Notes: generated by a model not told the origin, from the sequence alone. DNA of 64,000 bases from SVEL01 sp045125245 (GCA_045125245.1 JBGVNF010000021.1:1-64000), one strand, 5' to 3'; positions 35,473-44,465 are shown, counted from the stretch's first letter. Numbers and translations are program-made.

Positions 35473-36876
35473 TTGAGCAGAAAAAATAAGAACCCAAGAG
35501 TAGTTAAATATAGAAAAAAGCGATATGCCAATGTAGGTGTTGTAATATTTCTTGCTATTTTTATATATTTCCTTATATATACAGCTATGTTTGTAACAAG
35601 AGATAAAATATCCGTATATGAAGTTATATACGGTAAAACAGCCGAATCAGCTAATAAATACTATGAAGGCTTAGTTCTTCGAGATGAAACAGTTAATTTG
35701 GCACCGAGTTCTGGCTATTTAAACTGTTTTGTAGGCGAAGGTAATAAGGTTGCTGTAGGAAGTGCAGTGTATACTATTGATGAAAATGGTAATGTAACTA
35801 ATTTGCTTCAGGAATCTTTAAGTGAGCAAAACGCCCTTACAGAAGAAAACTATGCTGATATTAAAGAGATTATTTCTCAATTTAGCTTAAACTATGATGA
35901 TACTCATTTTGATTCAGTGTACAATTTTAAGGTTAATATAGATGCTGCGCTACTAGAATATGTTAATATGAATAAAATCAATGAAATTATTAACAATATG
36001 AATGAGCAAATCCTATCATTATTTAATATGATTAAGGCGCCACAATCAGGAATAGTAAGCTATGTAATTGACGGTTACGAGGATTATGATTATAAATCAT
36101 TAAAACTTTCTGATTTTGATAAATCAAGATATAGTTGTACAAATAATAAATCAAATGACTTAGTAGCAGCTAACACACCTATATATAAAACTATAGGTGA
36201 TGAAAAATGGGATATCATTATTCCATTATCAGAAGAAGAGGTTAAGAAATATTTTGAAGACACTTTGATGAAAATTCGTTTCAAGGAAGATGGATTAACA
36301 GCTGTCGGAGACTTTGAAATCATATATATCGAAGGAAAGCCTTATGGACGAATCACTTTAAGTCAATATATGGTTAAGTATTCATCAAAGCGCTTTATCG
36401 ATATACAGATTGTTGAAAAGCCTATAGAGGGCTTAAAAATACCAAAGACATCCTTAGTTGATATGGACTTTTATACTATACCTGAAAGATTTGCTACCTT
36501 TGGTGGAAATACAAAGGATGTAGGTTTCTTAGTAGAAAAGTATGACGAAGACGGTAATATGACTGTAGAATATGTAAATCCACAGATTTATCAGCTTATT
36601 GATGGTCAATATTACGTTAATACTAAGGAATTCAGCGCGGGTATGAACCTCACTTTGGAAGATAATTCTGAGAAATATACCATAAGCGCGAAGTCATCTC
36701 TTACAGGTGTCTATAATATCAATAACGGATATTGTGTGTTTAGAGAAGTTCACATTTTAGCCGAGAGTTCAGACTATTATATAATAGAAAGTGGTACAAC
36801 TTATGGTCTGCTTGTTTATGATCATATCGTCTTGGACAGCGATACAGTAGATGAGAACCAGATTGTATATCATTAA
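35473..36876 (+). CDS. HlyD-like single-span membrane protein, unknown role
   Basis: A 467-residue protein with a basic N-terminus, one membrane span (YANVGVVIFLAIFIYFLIYTA region) and a beta-rich extracellular part. It contains a lipoyl/barrel-sandwich-like segment (MIKAPQSGIVSYVIDGYE), which places it near HlyD-type adaptor proteins, but there is no partner exporter. GGAGG at 35463-35467 is five bases before TTG 35473, which I take as start; ATG 35461 and 35389 are alternatives with no ribosome site. It stands directly before yggS-sepF, so a role in the division or wall machinery is plausible but unproven. Confidence 0.72.
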   Translation: MSRKNKNPRVVKYRKKRYANVGVVIFLAIFIYFLIYTAMFVTRDKISVYEVIYGKTAESANKYYEGLVLRDETVNLAPSSGYLNCFVGEGNKVAVGSAVYTIDENGNVTNLLQESLSEQNALTEENYADIKEIISQFSLNYDDTHFDSVYNFKVNIDAALLEYVNMNKINEIINNMNEQILSLFNMIKAPQSGIVSYVIDGYEDYDYKSLKLSDFDKSRYSCTNNKSNDLVAANTPIYKTIGDEKWDIIIPLSEEEVKKYFEDTLMKIRFKEDGLTAVGDFEIIYIEGKPYGRITLSQYMVKYSSKRFIDIQIVEKPIEGLKIPKTSLVDMDFYTIPERFATFGGNTKDVGFLVEKYDEDGNMTVEYVNPQIYQLIDGQYYVNTKEFSAGMNLTLEDNSEKYTISAKSSLTGVYNINNGYCVFREVHILAESSDYYIIESGTTYGLLVYDHIVLDSDTVDENQIVYH

Positions 36877-36887
36877 AAGGAGCAATT

Positions 36888-37580
36888 ATGTTAGTAAATA
36901 ATTACAATGAGGTATTAAATGAAGTAAATTTATCTTGCGAGAAGGTTGGACGAGCTAAAGATGACGTTACACTTATCGCAGTAAGTAAAACCAAACCTGC
37001 TTCAGACATTCAAACTCTATATGATTATGGAGTAAGAGATTTTGGAGAAAATAAAGTCCAGGAGCTTACCAGCAAATATGAGGAATTGCCAAAAGATATC
37101 CGTTGGCATCTCATAGGACATCTGCAGACAAATAAGGTAAAATATATCGTTGATAAGGTTTATTTAATTCATTCTGTTGATTCTGTAAAGCTTGCTATGG
37201 AAATTGAAAAAGAAGCGGCAAAGAAGGACATTATTGTTAATATTTTAGTGCAGGTAAACGTAGCTAATGAAGATACAAAATTCGGGCTAGATAATAGCGA
37301 GGTTACAAATATTGTAGAAGAAATAGCTAAACTACCACATATTCGCATTAAAGGATTAATGACAATTGCGCCATTTGTAGATGATGGTGAAGAAAATAGA
37401 AAATATTTTAATGAATTAAAGCAATTATCTGTTGACATAAAGGCAAAAAACATTGATAATGTATGTATGGATATGCTTTCTATGGGTATGAGTGGTGACT
37501 ATACCACAGCTATAGAAGAAGGTGCGACTCATGTAAGAGTTGGTACAAGCATTTTCGGTGTAAGAAATTACGCTATATAA
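36888..37580 (+). CDS. YggS family pyridoxal-phosphate homeostasis protein
   Basis: A 230-residue PLP-binding barrel with the lysine motif LIAVSKTKP, DFGENKVQEL, WHLIGHLQTNK, LMTIAPF and LSMGMSGDY. Homologues buffer PLP and affect amino-acid balance; no enzyme activity is known. In Firmicutes it sits upstream of sepF, as here (19 bases apart). Confidence 0.94.
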   Translation: MLVNNYNEVLNEVNLSCEKVGRAKDDVTLIAVSKTKPASDIQTLYDYGVRDFGENKVQELTSKYEELPKDIRWHLIGHLQTNKVKYIVDKVYLIHSVDSVKLAMEIEKEAAKKDIIVNILVQVNVANEDTKFGLDNSEVTNIVEEIAKLPHIRIKGLMTIAPFVDDGEENRKYFNELKQLSVDIKAKNIDNVCMDMLSMGMSGDYTTAIEEGATHVRVGTSIFGVRNYAI

Positions 37581-37599
37581 AAGGATAGGGAGAATTAAA

Positions 37600-38133
37600 A
37601 TGAGCAAGTTTAGTGACAAGTTTTTAAATTTATTAAAATTAAATGATGATGAAGATTATGATGATTATGATGACTATGATGATTACGATGACTATGATGA
37701 ACCTAAGAAGTTCTCAAAGAAGTCAAAGAAAGATGACATAGATTCACAGGATGATAAGACAAGCACATTTGAAGAGCCTGCTAAGCCAGCTAAAGTTACA
37801 AAGGCTGCTGCAAAGAATAGCAAGGTTGTTCCTATGAGAGCAGGGAGAAACAATATGGAAGTATGTGTGATTAAACCAGCCAATGTTGAAGATTCAAGAG
37901 AAATTACAGATACACTTTTAAGTGGAAGATCAGTTATCTTAAATCTTGAAGGCTTACATGTAGATATAGCTCAGAGAATTATAGATTTTACTTCAGGTTC
38001 ATGTTATTCAATAAACGGAAACCTTCAGAAGGTATCTAGCTACATATTTATTATTACTCCTGAATCAGTTGAAATATCAGGTGATTTCCAGGAATTGTTA
38101 GGTAGCGGTTTTGATGTTGCTACATTCAAATAA
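37600..38133 (+). CDS. sepF: Cell division protein SepF with Asp/Tyr repeat linker
   Basis: SepF anchors FtsZ to the membrane and helps align the septum. The 177-residue protein has a short N-terminal helix (SKFSDKFLNLLKLN, membrane-binding), an acidic linker of repeated DDY triplets (about residues 15-34, DNA 37642-37704), a Lys-rich stretch and the C-terminal SepF core (VCVIKPANVEDSREI; LEGLHVDIAQRIIDFTSG). The tract is more repetitive than in the usual SepF linker. The core itself looks intact. Confidence 0.94.
   Translation: MSKFSDKFLNLLKLNDDEDYDDYDDYDDYDDYDEPKKFSKKSKKDDIDSQDDKTSTFEEPAKPAKVTKAAAKNSKVVPMRAGRNNMEVCVIKPANVEDSREITDTLLSGRSVILNLEGLHVDIAQRIIDFTSGSCYSINGNLQKVSSYIFIITPESVEISGDFQELLGSGFDVATFK
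37642..37704 (+). repeat. Asp/Tyr triplet repeat in sepF
   Basis: Tandem GAT/GAC and TAT/TAC codons encode repeated DDY units inside the linker. Repetition at DNA level allows slippage in multiples of nine bases without a frame change. Confidence 0.8.
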
Positions 38134-38152
38134 TAATTAAACGATTATTATG

Positions 38153-38197
38153 CCTCCGTTTAGCAAGCATTATCTTGTTTGGCGGAGGATATTTTTA
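38153..38197 (+). terminator. Terminator after sepF
   Basis: Arms CCTCCGTTTAGCAAG and CTTGTTTGGCGGAGG (mostly paired, with G-T pairs) around a six-base loop, then TATTTTTA. The lspA start lies 18 bases further, so lspA is reached by read-through or by a promoter within the hairpin region. Confidence 0.8.
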
Positions 38198-38214
38198 GGA
38201 TAGGAGTCTTTACA

Positions 38215-38781
38215 ATGAAAAAGAATAAAGTTATTTTATACATTATTTATTTTTTTACAGCCGCAGGATTAATAGCTTTTGATCAGTTTTCAAAAGTCCT
38301 TGCAATTAATCATTTAAAGGACAAGAACCCTATAGTAATTATAAAAAATGTATTTGAATTGCTATATGTTGAAAATAAAGGAGCTGCCTATGGAATGTTA
38401 GCGGGCAAGATTTCTTTATTTCTAATAATAACATTTATCCTTGTGCCACTTTTGATATTTAGCATTCATAAGATTTCAACTATTATTGAAGAATTTGGGG
38501 ATAAAGTAAATGTTATAGCCTTTAAAATATTACAAATCGACATGGTAGTTATCGTAGCAGGTGCTATCGGTAATTTTATCGATAGAGTGACAAAAGGCTA
38601 TGTAATTGATTATTTTTATTTTAAATTAATTGATTTCCCAGTATTTAATGTTGCTGATTGCTACATTACTGTAGCTGTGATTGTATTTTTAATAATATGT
38701 TTCTTTGTATTAAAGGAGAATGAACTTGATTATCTTATGAGTTCAAAGAAAAAATGGCAGGTAGAAAATGAAGCTGAATAA
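38215..38781 (+). CDS. lspA: Lipoprotein signal peptidase
   Basis: Removes signal peptides from diacylated prolipoproteins, such as those encoded at 45.4-48.4 kb. The 188-residue protein has four membrane spans, the conserved box VENKGAAYGML, and the aspartate motifs GAIGNFIDRV and VFNVADCYI that form the active site. TTG 38179 is an artefact inside the terminator; ATG 38215 has AGGAG upstream. It overlaps the next gene by 14 bases. Confidence 0.95.
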   Translation: MKKNKVILYIIYFFTAAGLIAFDQFSKVLAINHLKDKNPIVIIKNVFELLYVENKGAAYGMLAGKISLFLIITFILVPLLIFSIHKISTIIEEFGDKVNVIAFKILQIDMVVIVAGAIGNFIDRVTKGYVIDYFYFKLIDFPVFNVADCYITVAVIVFLIICFFVLKENELDYLMSSKKKWQVENEAE

Positions 38782-39685
38782 TATAGTTGTTAGTGATGAA
38801 GACGATTTAATAAGAATAGATAAATTTATCGCCAATGTAGCCTCTGATTTGACTCGTTCAAGGATACAGGGGCTTATTAGTGACGGCAATATTACTGTAA
38901 ATGATAAGATTGTTAAAGCAAACTACAAGGTCAGAGAACAAGATATTATTAACATACTTATTCCTGATGCTGTACCAGTTGATATTCCAGCTGAGGATAT
39001 CCCCCTTGATATTGTATACGAAGATGATGATATACTTATTGTTAATAAGCCAAAGGGAATGGTTGTACATCCTGCACCTGGCCATTATACAGGAACACTT
39101 GTAAATGCACTTATGCATCATTGTAAGGACAAGCTTTCTGGTATAAATGGTGAACTCAGACCGGGCATTGTCCATAGAATTGATATGGATACTACTGGTT
39201 TATTAGTAGTTTGCAAGAATGATAAAGCTCACAATTTCGTAGCTGAACAATTAAAAGAACATTCTATAACGAGGAAATATCAGGCCATAGTCTATAATGC
39301 TTTTAAGGACGAAGAGGGCACAGTAGAAGGTAATATAGGAAGACACCCTAATGATCGCAAAAAGATGACTATTACTCCAAATGGCAAGGAAGCAATTACT
39401 CATTACAAGGTGTTAAAGAATATGGGGAAATACACACTTATTGAGTGCCAGCTTGAAACTGGAAGAACTCATCAGATTCGTGTACATATGTCTAGCATTA
39501 ATCATCCGTTACTTGGTGATGAAATATACGGACCAAAGACTTGCCCATTTAAATTACAGGGTCAGGTTTTACACGCTAAATCCTTAGGATTTATTCATCC
39601 AACTACAAAGGAATATATGGAATTTGATTCAGAGCTTCCTACGTATTTTACAAAGCTAATTGACACTTTAAGCAATCAGCAATAA
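38768..39685 (+). CDS. RluA family pseudouridine synthase, RluD-type
   Basis: In 305 residues: N-terminal S4 domain (IRIDKFIANVASDLTRSRIQGLI), catalytic motif HRIDMDTTGLLVVCK, and CQLETGRTHQIRVHMSSINHPLLGD. lspA-rluD order is common in bacteria and suggests RluD, which modifies 23S helix 69. It overlaps lspA by 14 bases, so translation is probably coupled. Confidence 0.93.
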   Translation: MKLNNIVVSDEDDLIRIDKFIANVASDLTRSRIQGLISDGNITVNDKIVKANYKVREQDIINILIPDAVPVDIPAEDIPLDIVYEDDDILIVNKPKGMVVHPAPGHYTGTLVNALMHHCKDKLSGINGELRPGIVHRIDMDTTGLLVVCKNDKAHNFVAEQLKEHSITRKYQAIVYNAFKDEEGTVEGNIGRHPNDRKKMTITPNGKEAITHYKVLKNMGKYTLIECQLETGRTHQIRVHMSSINHPLLGDEIYGPKTCPFKLQGQVLHAKSLGFIHPTTKEYMEFDSELPTYFTKLIDTLSNQQ

Positions 39686-39709
39686 TAGGCCTAGAAACGT
39701 ATTTAAATA

Positions 39710-39738
39710 TTGACATAAAGGCAAAATAGAAGTAAAAT
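39710..39738 (+). promoter_or_regulatory. Consensus promoter for pssA
   Basis: TTGACA (39710-39715), 17-base spacer, TAAAAT (39733-39738). The leader to ATG 39808 is about 62 bases and holds GGAGGAAAA. An in-frame TTG at 39751 lies near the transcript start and lacks a ribosome site. Confidence 0.85.
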
Positions 39739-39807
39739 TGAAGAGGTTGTTTGTCTACAACAACACTATACTTTAGAATAATTTGTTCGTTTAGAGCAGG
39801 AGGAAAA

Positions 39808-40467
39808 ATGATAGGTTTTTATAATTATACAGTAATTCTTACATATATAGGACTTACTACAAGTATTGTTGGTATAACACAGGTTTTTAATGGTAACTTT
39901 AATATAGCAATTTTCTGTCTTTTAGGTTCAGGTGTTTGCGATATGTTCGATGGTGTAATTGCCAGAGGACACAAGACTAGAAGCGAAAGTGCTAAAAAAT
40001 TTGGTATACAGATAGATTCCTTATGTGATGTAATCTGCTTTGGTGTATTTCCAGCGATTTTCAACTATATATACACTGTTAAATACAATTCAAAATTCTC
40101 AGTATTAGCAACTATTATCTCAGCATTATTTGTATTAGCTGGTGTTATTAGATTAGGATATTTCAATGTAACAGAGGAAGAAAGACAGCAGAAAACTTCT
40201 GAAGTTCGTCAGTATTATCAGGGAATGCCTATAACAACTGTAGCAGGCTTTTTACCATTGTTATATATGTTTAGAAATAGAATTTCTGCTTTAAATATTA
40301 ATTTTGCTATAGCAATCAATATTTTCTGCGTGATTCTTGGTTTATTATTTATACTTGATATTCCAGTAAAGAAGGCTCATAAGAAAGGCCTTATAATGAT
40401 CGCAATTATCGGATTTTCTATGCTTGCTGTTTTAATTATGCAGCATGTAGGCGCAATTAGTTTTTAA
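39808..40467 (+). CDS. pssA: CDP-diacylglycerol-serine O-phosphatidyltransferase
   Basis: Makes phosphatidylserine. In 219 residues there are about six membrane spans and the CDP-alcohol phosphotransferase motif CDMFDGVIARGHKTRSESAK followed by FGIQIDSLCDVICFG, supplying the four metal-binding aspartates. Psd lies 74 bases downstream after a terminator, so phosphatidylethanolamine synthesis is encoded together. Confidence 0.95.
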   Translation: MIGFYNYTVILTYIGLTTSIVGITQVFNGNFNIAIFCLLGSGVCDMFDGVIARGHKTRSESAKKFGIQIDSLCDVICFGVFPAIFNYIYTVKYNSKFSVLATIISALFVLAGVIRLGYFNVTEEERQQKTSEVRQYYQGMPITTVAGFLPLLYMFRNRISALNINFAIAINIFCVILGLLFILDIPVKKAHKKGLIMIAIIGFSMLAVLIMQHVGAISF

Positions 40468-40486
40468 TAATAATTTTGATTTTAAT

Positions 40487-40511
40487 AAACCGGCAACACC
40501 AGCCGGTTTTT
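40487..40511 (+). terminator. Terminator between pssA and psd
   Basis: Arms AAACCGGC (40487-40494) and GCCGGTTT (40502-40509), seven-base loop, T-run to 40511. Confidence 0.88.
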
Positions 40512-40541
40512 AATCTATAAAACAATATGGAGGTATAATTT

Positions 40542-41411
40542 ATGCATTGTAAAGACAGAGAAGGAAGAATTATCCATAAGGATAACGGACAAGATAACTT
40601 TTTAAAAGGTTTATATGGAACAGTTTTAGGTCGAAAATTCTTAAAAATCCTTATAAATCCAACGATTTCTAAGCTTGGAGGCGCTGTTTTAAGCACAAAA
40701 TTGTCCTCATTATTGGTAAAACCATTTATTAAGGCCAATAATATTGATATGTCTGATTATACCGAACGTGCGTACGCATCGTTTAATGACTTTTTTACAA
40801 GAGATTTAAAGCCAGGTAAACGTTTTATTAATCGTGACAAAGAAGTCCTTATAAGCCCATCTGACGGCCGTGTAAGCGTATACGAAATCGATGATAATAT
40901 GACATTTAATATAAAGGATTCATATTATACAATAGAAAGTCTTACACATAGCAAAAAAGCTGCAAATTATTATAAAGGTGGCACATGTGTAATTATAAGA
41001 TTATGCGTAGATAATTATCATAGATATTGTTATATAGATAATGGCTACAAAACAACAAATAAGTTCATAGAAGGCGTTTTACATACTGTAAATCCAGTTG
41101 CATGCGAATATTATGACATTTACAAGGAAAATTCTAGAGAATGTTCGTTATTACACACTGAAAACTTTGGTAAGGTTATGCAGATTGAAGTTGGTGCATT
41201 GATGGTTGGAAAAATTGTAAATTATGATCAGGTTGCATGCATACATCGTGGTGACGAAAAAGGAAAATTTGAATTCGGTGGTTCGACGATTGTATTGTTG
41301 TTTAAGAAAGATACTGTGGATATTGATGACGACTTAATCGAAAATACTAAGAATGGTTATGAAACAGCTGTTAAAATGGGTGAACGTATAGGAAAACAGA
41401 TATTTTCATAA
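40542..41411 (+). CDS. psd: Phosphatidylserine decarboxylase
   Basis: Converts phosphatidylserine to phosphatidylethanolamine. The 289-residue proenzyme has the self-cleavage motif FGGST (in FEFGGSTIVLLF, C-terminal fifth), whose Ser becomes the pyruvoyl group, and upstream FNDFFTRDLKPGKR and SPSDGRVSVYE. Length fits the bacterial type. Start at 40542 follows TGGAGG. Confidence 0.95.
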   Translation: MHCKDREGRIIHKDNGQDNFLKGLYGTVLGRKFLKILINPTISKLGGAVLSTKLSSLLVKPFIKANNIDMSDYTERAYASFNDFFTRDLKPGKRFINRDKEVLISPSDGRVSVYEIDDNMTFNIKDSYYTIESLTHSKKAANYYKGGTCVIIRLCVDNYHRYCYIDNGYKTTNKFIEGVLHTVNPVACEYYDIYKENSRECSLLHTENFGKVMQIEVGALMVGKIVNYDQVACIHRGDEKGKFEFGGSTIVLLFKKDTVDIDDDLIENTKNGYETAVKMGERIGKQIFS

Positions 41412-41450
41412 AAAACTTGATTTAAAAGCATATATTGTGATAAAATAATA

Positions 41451-41488
41451 ACACCACTTCGTAAAACCTGCGTTTTGCGAAGTGGTGT
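41451..41488. terminator. Bidirectional terminator between psd and the small membrane protein
   Basis: Seventeen-base arms (41451-41467 and 41472-41488) pair with a single G-T around a CTGC loop. It lies between convergent genes; T-rich sequence on the - strand side (TATTATTTTA) supports use for the - gene, and AT-rich sequence follows on the + side. Confidence 0.85.
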
Positions 41489-41534
41489 ATCTCTAATTAA
41501 ACATTAAATTTAATTAGTTTTTTCCATTCTTCTA

Positions 41535-41969
41535 TTACTGAAGATGCTTAGCTACCATGTCGTCTACAACAGGAACCTTAACAGTCTGACCCTTAAGAGC
41601 CTTAACAGCTAATAAAAGTAAGAATAACTTCTCAAGAACATCAATAATAGTTGTGATGAATGGGATGATAGCAAACTTATCATAAAGTCTGAAATCAGCA
41701 AACTGGAAGAAGAAATTAAGGAAATCCATAATGTCATAAACAAATCCAAATAAGAATGGCACAAGCATAAATACTAAAACTATAGCTACAGCCTTAACTG
41801 CACTGCTCTTAAGCCACATATCTTCTTCCTTGTAAAGAATATATGCAACTGTTACAACAAGTGCTAAAGTAAATGCCATACCTGAGCTAACAAAAGAAAT
41901 TACTATTGCTAACGCATAAATAAATGCTGCCATTAAGTTTGTAGAAACACCCAATTTTGTCTTGTTCAT
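41535..41969 (-). CDS. Small multi-span membrane protein, unknown function
   Basis: A 144-residue protein with about four hydrophobic segments, with short charged loops (YKEEDMWLKSSAVKA; FADFRLYDK). It is not recognised with confidence; the layout vaguely recalls DUF4870-like small membrane proteins. The start MNKTKLGVSTN is chosen for its AGGAGGTAA site; an upstream in-frame Met at 42032 overlaps the promoter. A near-consensus promoter drives it away from the TtcA-like gene, and it is the only - strand gene in the first 44 kb, so it is probably an independent unit. Confidence 0.7.
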   Translation of the reverse strand: MNKTKLGVSTNLMAAFIYALAIVISFVSSGMAFTLALVVTVAYILYKEEDMWLKSSAVKAVAIVLVFMLVPFLFGFVYDIMDFLNFFFQFADFRLYDKFAIIPFITTIIDVLEKLFLLLLAVKALKGQTVKVPVVDDMVAKHLQ

Positions 41970-42020
41970 TGCTACTTTACCTCCTATATTATTTGTGCTT
42001 ATGTAAAATAAACCAATATA

Positions 42021-42049
42021 ATTATATGACAAATTGGTATATTCGTCAA
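42021..42049 (-). promoter_or_regulatory. Consensus promoter for the small membrane protein
   Basis: On the - strand TTGACG (42049-42044), 17-base spacer and TATAAT (42026-42021), 50 bases upstream of ATG 41969. Confidence 0.85.
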
Positions 42050-42162
42050 TTTATATCAATACTTAAATATAAAATTAACAAGATTTTTTAATATATTTCG
42101 AAACGTTCGCTATATATTGATATAAATTTAACATCACATTAAGAAAGGATTATAATAAATAC

Positions 42163-42933
42163 ATGAAATTACAGCAATTACTTAGCTTTACGCGCCGTGG
42201 TGTAGACGATTTTGATATGATAGATGAAGGAGATGTTATCGCCATCGGTATATCAGGTGGCAAAGACAGTCTTACTCTACTCTACGCTCTTCACGGATTA
42301 AAAAGATTTTACCCTAAAAAGTTCGAACTAAAAGCCATTACAGTTGATTTAGGTCTAGGCATCCAAAAGCTAGATGAAATAGCCGAACTTTGTAAATCTA
42401 TGGAAATTGAATATCATATAGTAAAAACAGAAATAGGCGATATTATCTTCAATGACCGAAAAGAAACAAATCCTTGTTCCTTATGCGCTAAAATGCGTAA
42501 AGGTGCATTAAACGATAAAGCTCTTGAAATCGGTTGTAACAAGATAGCTTACGCTCATCACAGAGATGATATTATAGAGACAATGATGTTATCCCTTATA
42601 TTCGAAGGACGCTTCTACTCGTTCTCTCCTAAGTCATACTTAGATAAAACAGGTCTTACACTTATAAGACCACTTATGTATGCTAGTGAATATGATATTA
42701 AAGGCTTCCAAAACAAAATGAACCTTCCCGTAGCAAAGAATCCATGTCCTGTGGATGGACATACAAAGCGTCAATATGTTAAGGATTTAATAAACGGACT
42801 AAATAAGGAATACCCAGGTATCAGAGAACGATTTTTCACGGCTATACTTGAAGGTAATATAAAGGGATGGCCTCCAAGAAATCCTAAGAAGCCAAGAACA
42901 AAAAGTACTAAAAACAATGAAAAATCAGAGTAA
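42163..42933 (+). CDS. TtcA-family tRNA sulfurtransferase-like ATPase (PP-loop)
   Basis: A 256-residue PP-loop ATPase with SGGKDS (31-36) that activates a tRNA base with ATP, and CSLC (C105, C108) plus a later Cys in NPCPVDG that would hold the Fe-S cluster in TtcA-type enzymes. This suggests 2-thiocytidine or related tRNA thiolation. Exact target (C32 in E. coli TtcA) cannot be assigned. AAAGGA lies upstream; I found no clear promoter in the 130-base gap. Confidence 0.88.
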   Translation: MKLQQLLSFTRRGVDDFDMIDEGDVIAIGISGGKDSLTLLYALHGLKRFYPKKFELKAITVDLGLGIQKLDEIAELCKSMEIEYHIVKTEIGDIIFNDRKETNPCSLCAKMRKGALNDKALEIGCNKIAYAHHRDDIIETMMLSLIFEGRFYSFSPKSYLDKTGLTLIRPLMYASEYDIKGFQNKMNLPVAKNPCPVDGHTKRQYVKDLINGLNKEYPGIRERFFTAILEGNIKGWPPRNPKKPRTKSTKNNEKSE

Positions 42934-42992
42934 ACTTTTAAAATTCTTACAGTAATCAGTTTACTATATATTATAAACCATAGGAGAACATT

Positions 42993-44060
42993 ATGGCTAA
43001 GAACGATAAAACATATCAAGCACAAAAAGACAAAGAGATACTTGTAAAATTGCGGGAACTCAGCAAGGAATTACCACCCTTTTGCGAGACCTTCTTCCGT
43101 GGAATTTCTACAACTACTGCTCCATCTACACGCCTTGGTTATGCTTATGATTTAAGAATATTCTTTAACTTTATAAAAGAACACAATCCAACATATAAGG
43201 ACAAGGATATCTGCGAAATACGTCTTGAATTATTTGATAATTTAACCCCTGTAGATATCGAGGATTATCTTGTATATCTTCAAATGTATAACAAAGATGA
43301 TGTGGAATATATGAATAAGGAACAAGGTGTAAAAAGAAAATTCTCGGCCCTTAGAATGCTTTATAACTACTTATATTGTCATGATATGGTAACTCAAAAT
43401 CCTACATCAAAGGTATCTACTCCTAAGCTTAGACAAAAGGAAATAACTCGTCTTGATCCAAATGAAGTAGCTGATATGCTAGACCAGGCTGAATCTGGTG
43501 CCAAGCTTACAAAAAAGCAAAAGGAATCTCATGAAAAAACAAAGCTTCGTGATGTAGCACTTCTTACTCTTCTACTTGGAACCGGAATGCGAGTTTCTGA
43601 GTGTGTAGGTATAAATATAAATGACGTAGATTTTGATAACGGTTGTGTCAAAATTATGCGAAAAGGTCATAAAGAAGATATCGTATACTTTGGTGACGAG
43701 GTAGAGGTTGCTTTAAAGGAATACATAGAGCATCGAGCAGAAATTTTCAAACCAATCGAAGAAGATGCAGATGCACTCTTTATATCCTCTAAAAACAGAC
43801 GAATAAGCGTGCGTGCTGTAGAGCTTCTTGTGAAAAAATACGCGATGCTCACTACTACTGTAAAGCATATTACACCACATAAGCTTAGAAGTACATATGG
43901 AACGCAATTATATAAAGAAACTGGAGATATCTACCTTGTAGCAGACGTATTAGGCCACAAAGATGTAAATACAACAAAGAAGCATTACGCTGCTATAGAT
44001 GATGAACGTAGATTAAAGATACGAAATGCAGTTCAGTTAAGAGAAAAGGATGGGCAATAA
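42993..44060 (+). CDS. Tyrosine recombinase/integrase (Xer-like)
   Basis: A 355-residue recombinase: N-terminal SAM-like DNA-binding domain (about 20-140), catalytic domain with Arg in GTGMRVSECVG near 199, Lys in KGHKED, H296-K-L-R299, GHKD near 319 and nucleophile Y332. All catalytic residues are present. The longer N-terminal part and Lys-rich insert (GAKLTKKQKESHEK) differ from standard XerC/D of about 300 residues, but no phage or transposon genes are adjacent, so it looks like a chromosomal housekeeping recombinase. Confidence 0.88.
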   Translation: MAKNDKTYQAQKDKEILVKLRELSKELPPFCETFFRGISTTTAPSTRLGYAYDLRIFFNFIKEHNPTYKDKDICEIRLELFDNLTPVDIEDYLVYLQMYNKDDVEYMNKEQGVKRKFSALRMLYNYLYCHDMVTQNPTSKVSTPKLRQKEITRLDPNEVADMLDQAESGAKLTKKQKESHEKTKLRDVALLTLLLGTGMRVSECVGININDVDFDNGCVKIMRKGHKEDIVYFGDEVEVALKEYIEHRAEIFKPIEEDADALFISSKNRRISVRAVELLVKKYAMLTTTVKHITPHKLRSTYGTQLYKETGDIYLVADVLGHKDVNTTKKHYAAIDDERRLKIRNAVQLREKDGQ

Positions 44061-44069
44061 CGCTCATCC
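44044..44069. terminator. Terminator between the recombinase and the LysM gene
   Basis: Arms GGATGGGC (44048-44055) and GCTCATCC (44062-44069), six-base loop holding the recombinase stop. The - strand has TTTT after the stem, which serves the LysM gene; the + side is weak. Confidence 0.7.
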
Positions 44070-44078
44070 TTGATGGTT

Positions 44079-44438
44079 CTACTCTGCTGCTACGAATATA
44101 GGAACAATCACATAATTTCCAGCTGTGATACTATCACTGCTAATCTTATTAATACTCTCTATTTCTTTAATATACTCTTTATTAGTCATATCAGACAAGC
44201 TTTTATCATTATGCTCATCTGCAATATCCCATAATGTGTCACCTTCTGATACAAGAACAGAACGATACTGTTTATTAACTTCTTTTACGCTACCGCTAGC
44301 GCTAACACCACTAATAGCTGCAAAGCAGATAAACAGTATAACACATACAAAAAATGACACCTTAAGCTTATCAAATCTAACTGCCTTACGGTTACGCTTA
44401 TGATTATTTCTTCTTCTATAATTTACTCTATTATTCAT
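44079..44438 (-). CDS. LysM-domain membrane protein, YneA-like SOS division suppressor
   Basis: A 119-residue protein: basic N-terminus, one membrane span (about 28-48), then an extracellular LysM domain (VLVSEGDTLWDIADEHND ... ITAGNYVIVPIF). In Bacillus the SOS gene yneA, which delays division, has the same architecture and lies divergent from lexA, as here. Identity is low-information, so function is inferred from architecture, position and the LexA boxes over its promoter. Start ATG 44438 is chosen over GTG 44447 by spacing from AAGGAG. Confidence 0.8.
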   Translation of the reverse strand: MNNRVNYRRRNNHKRNRKAVRFDKLKVSFFVCVILFICFAAISGVSASGSVKEVNKQYRSVLVSEGDTLWDIADEHNDKSLSDMTNKEYIKEIESINKISSDSITAGNYVIVPIFVAAE

Positions 44439-44465
44439 ACTTTGCACTCCTTTTCTTCTGTTATC

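Noticed and set aside
42098..42115. CGAAACGTTCG as a LexA box upstream of the TtcA-like gene
   Set aside because: Half sites are too close together (no N4 spacing) compared with the verified boxes at 44466-44574.
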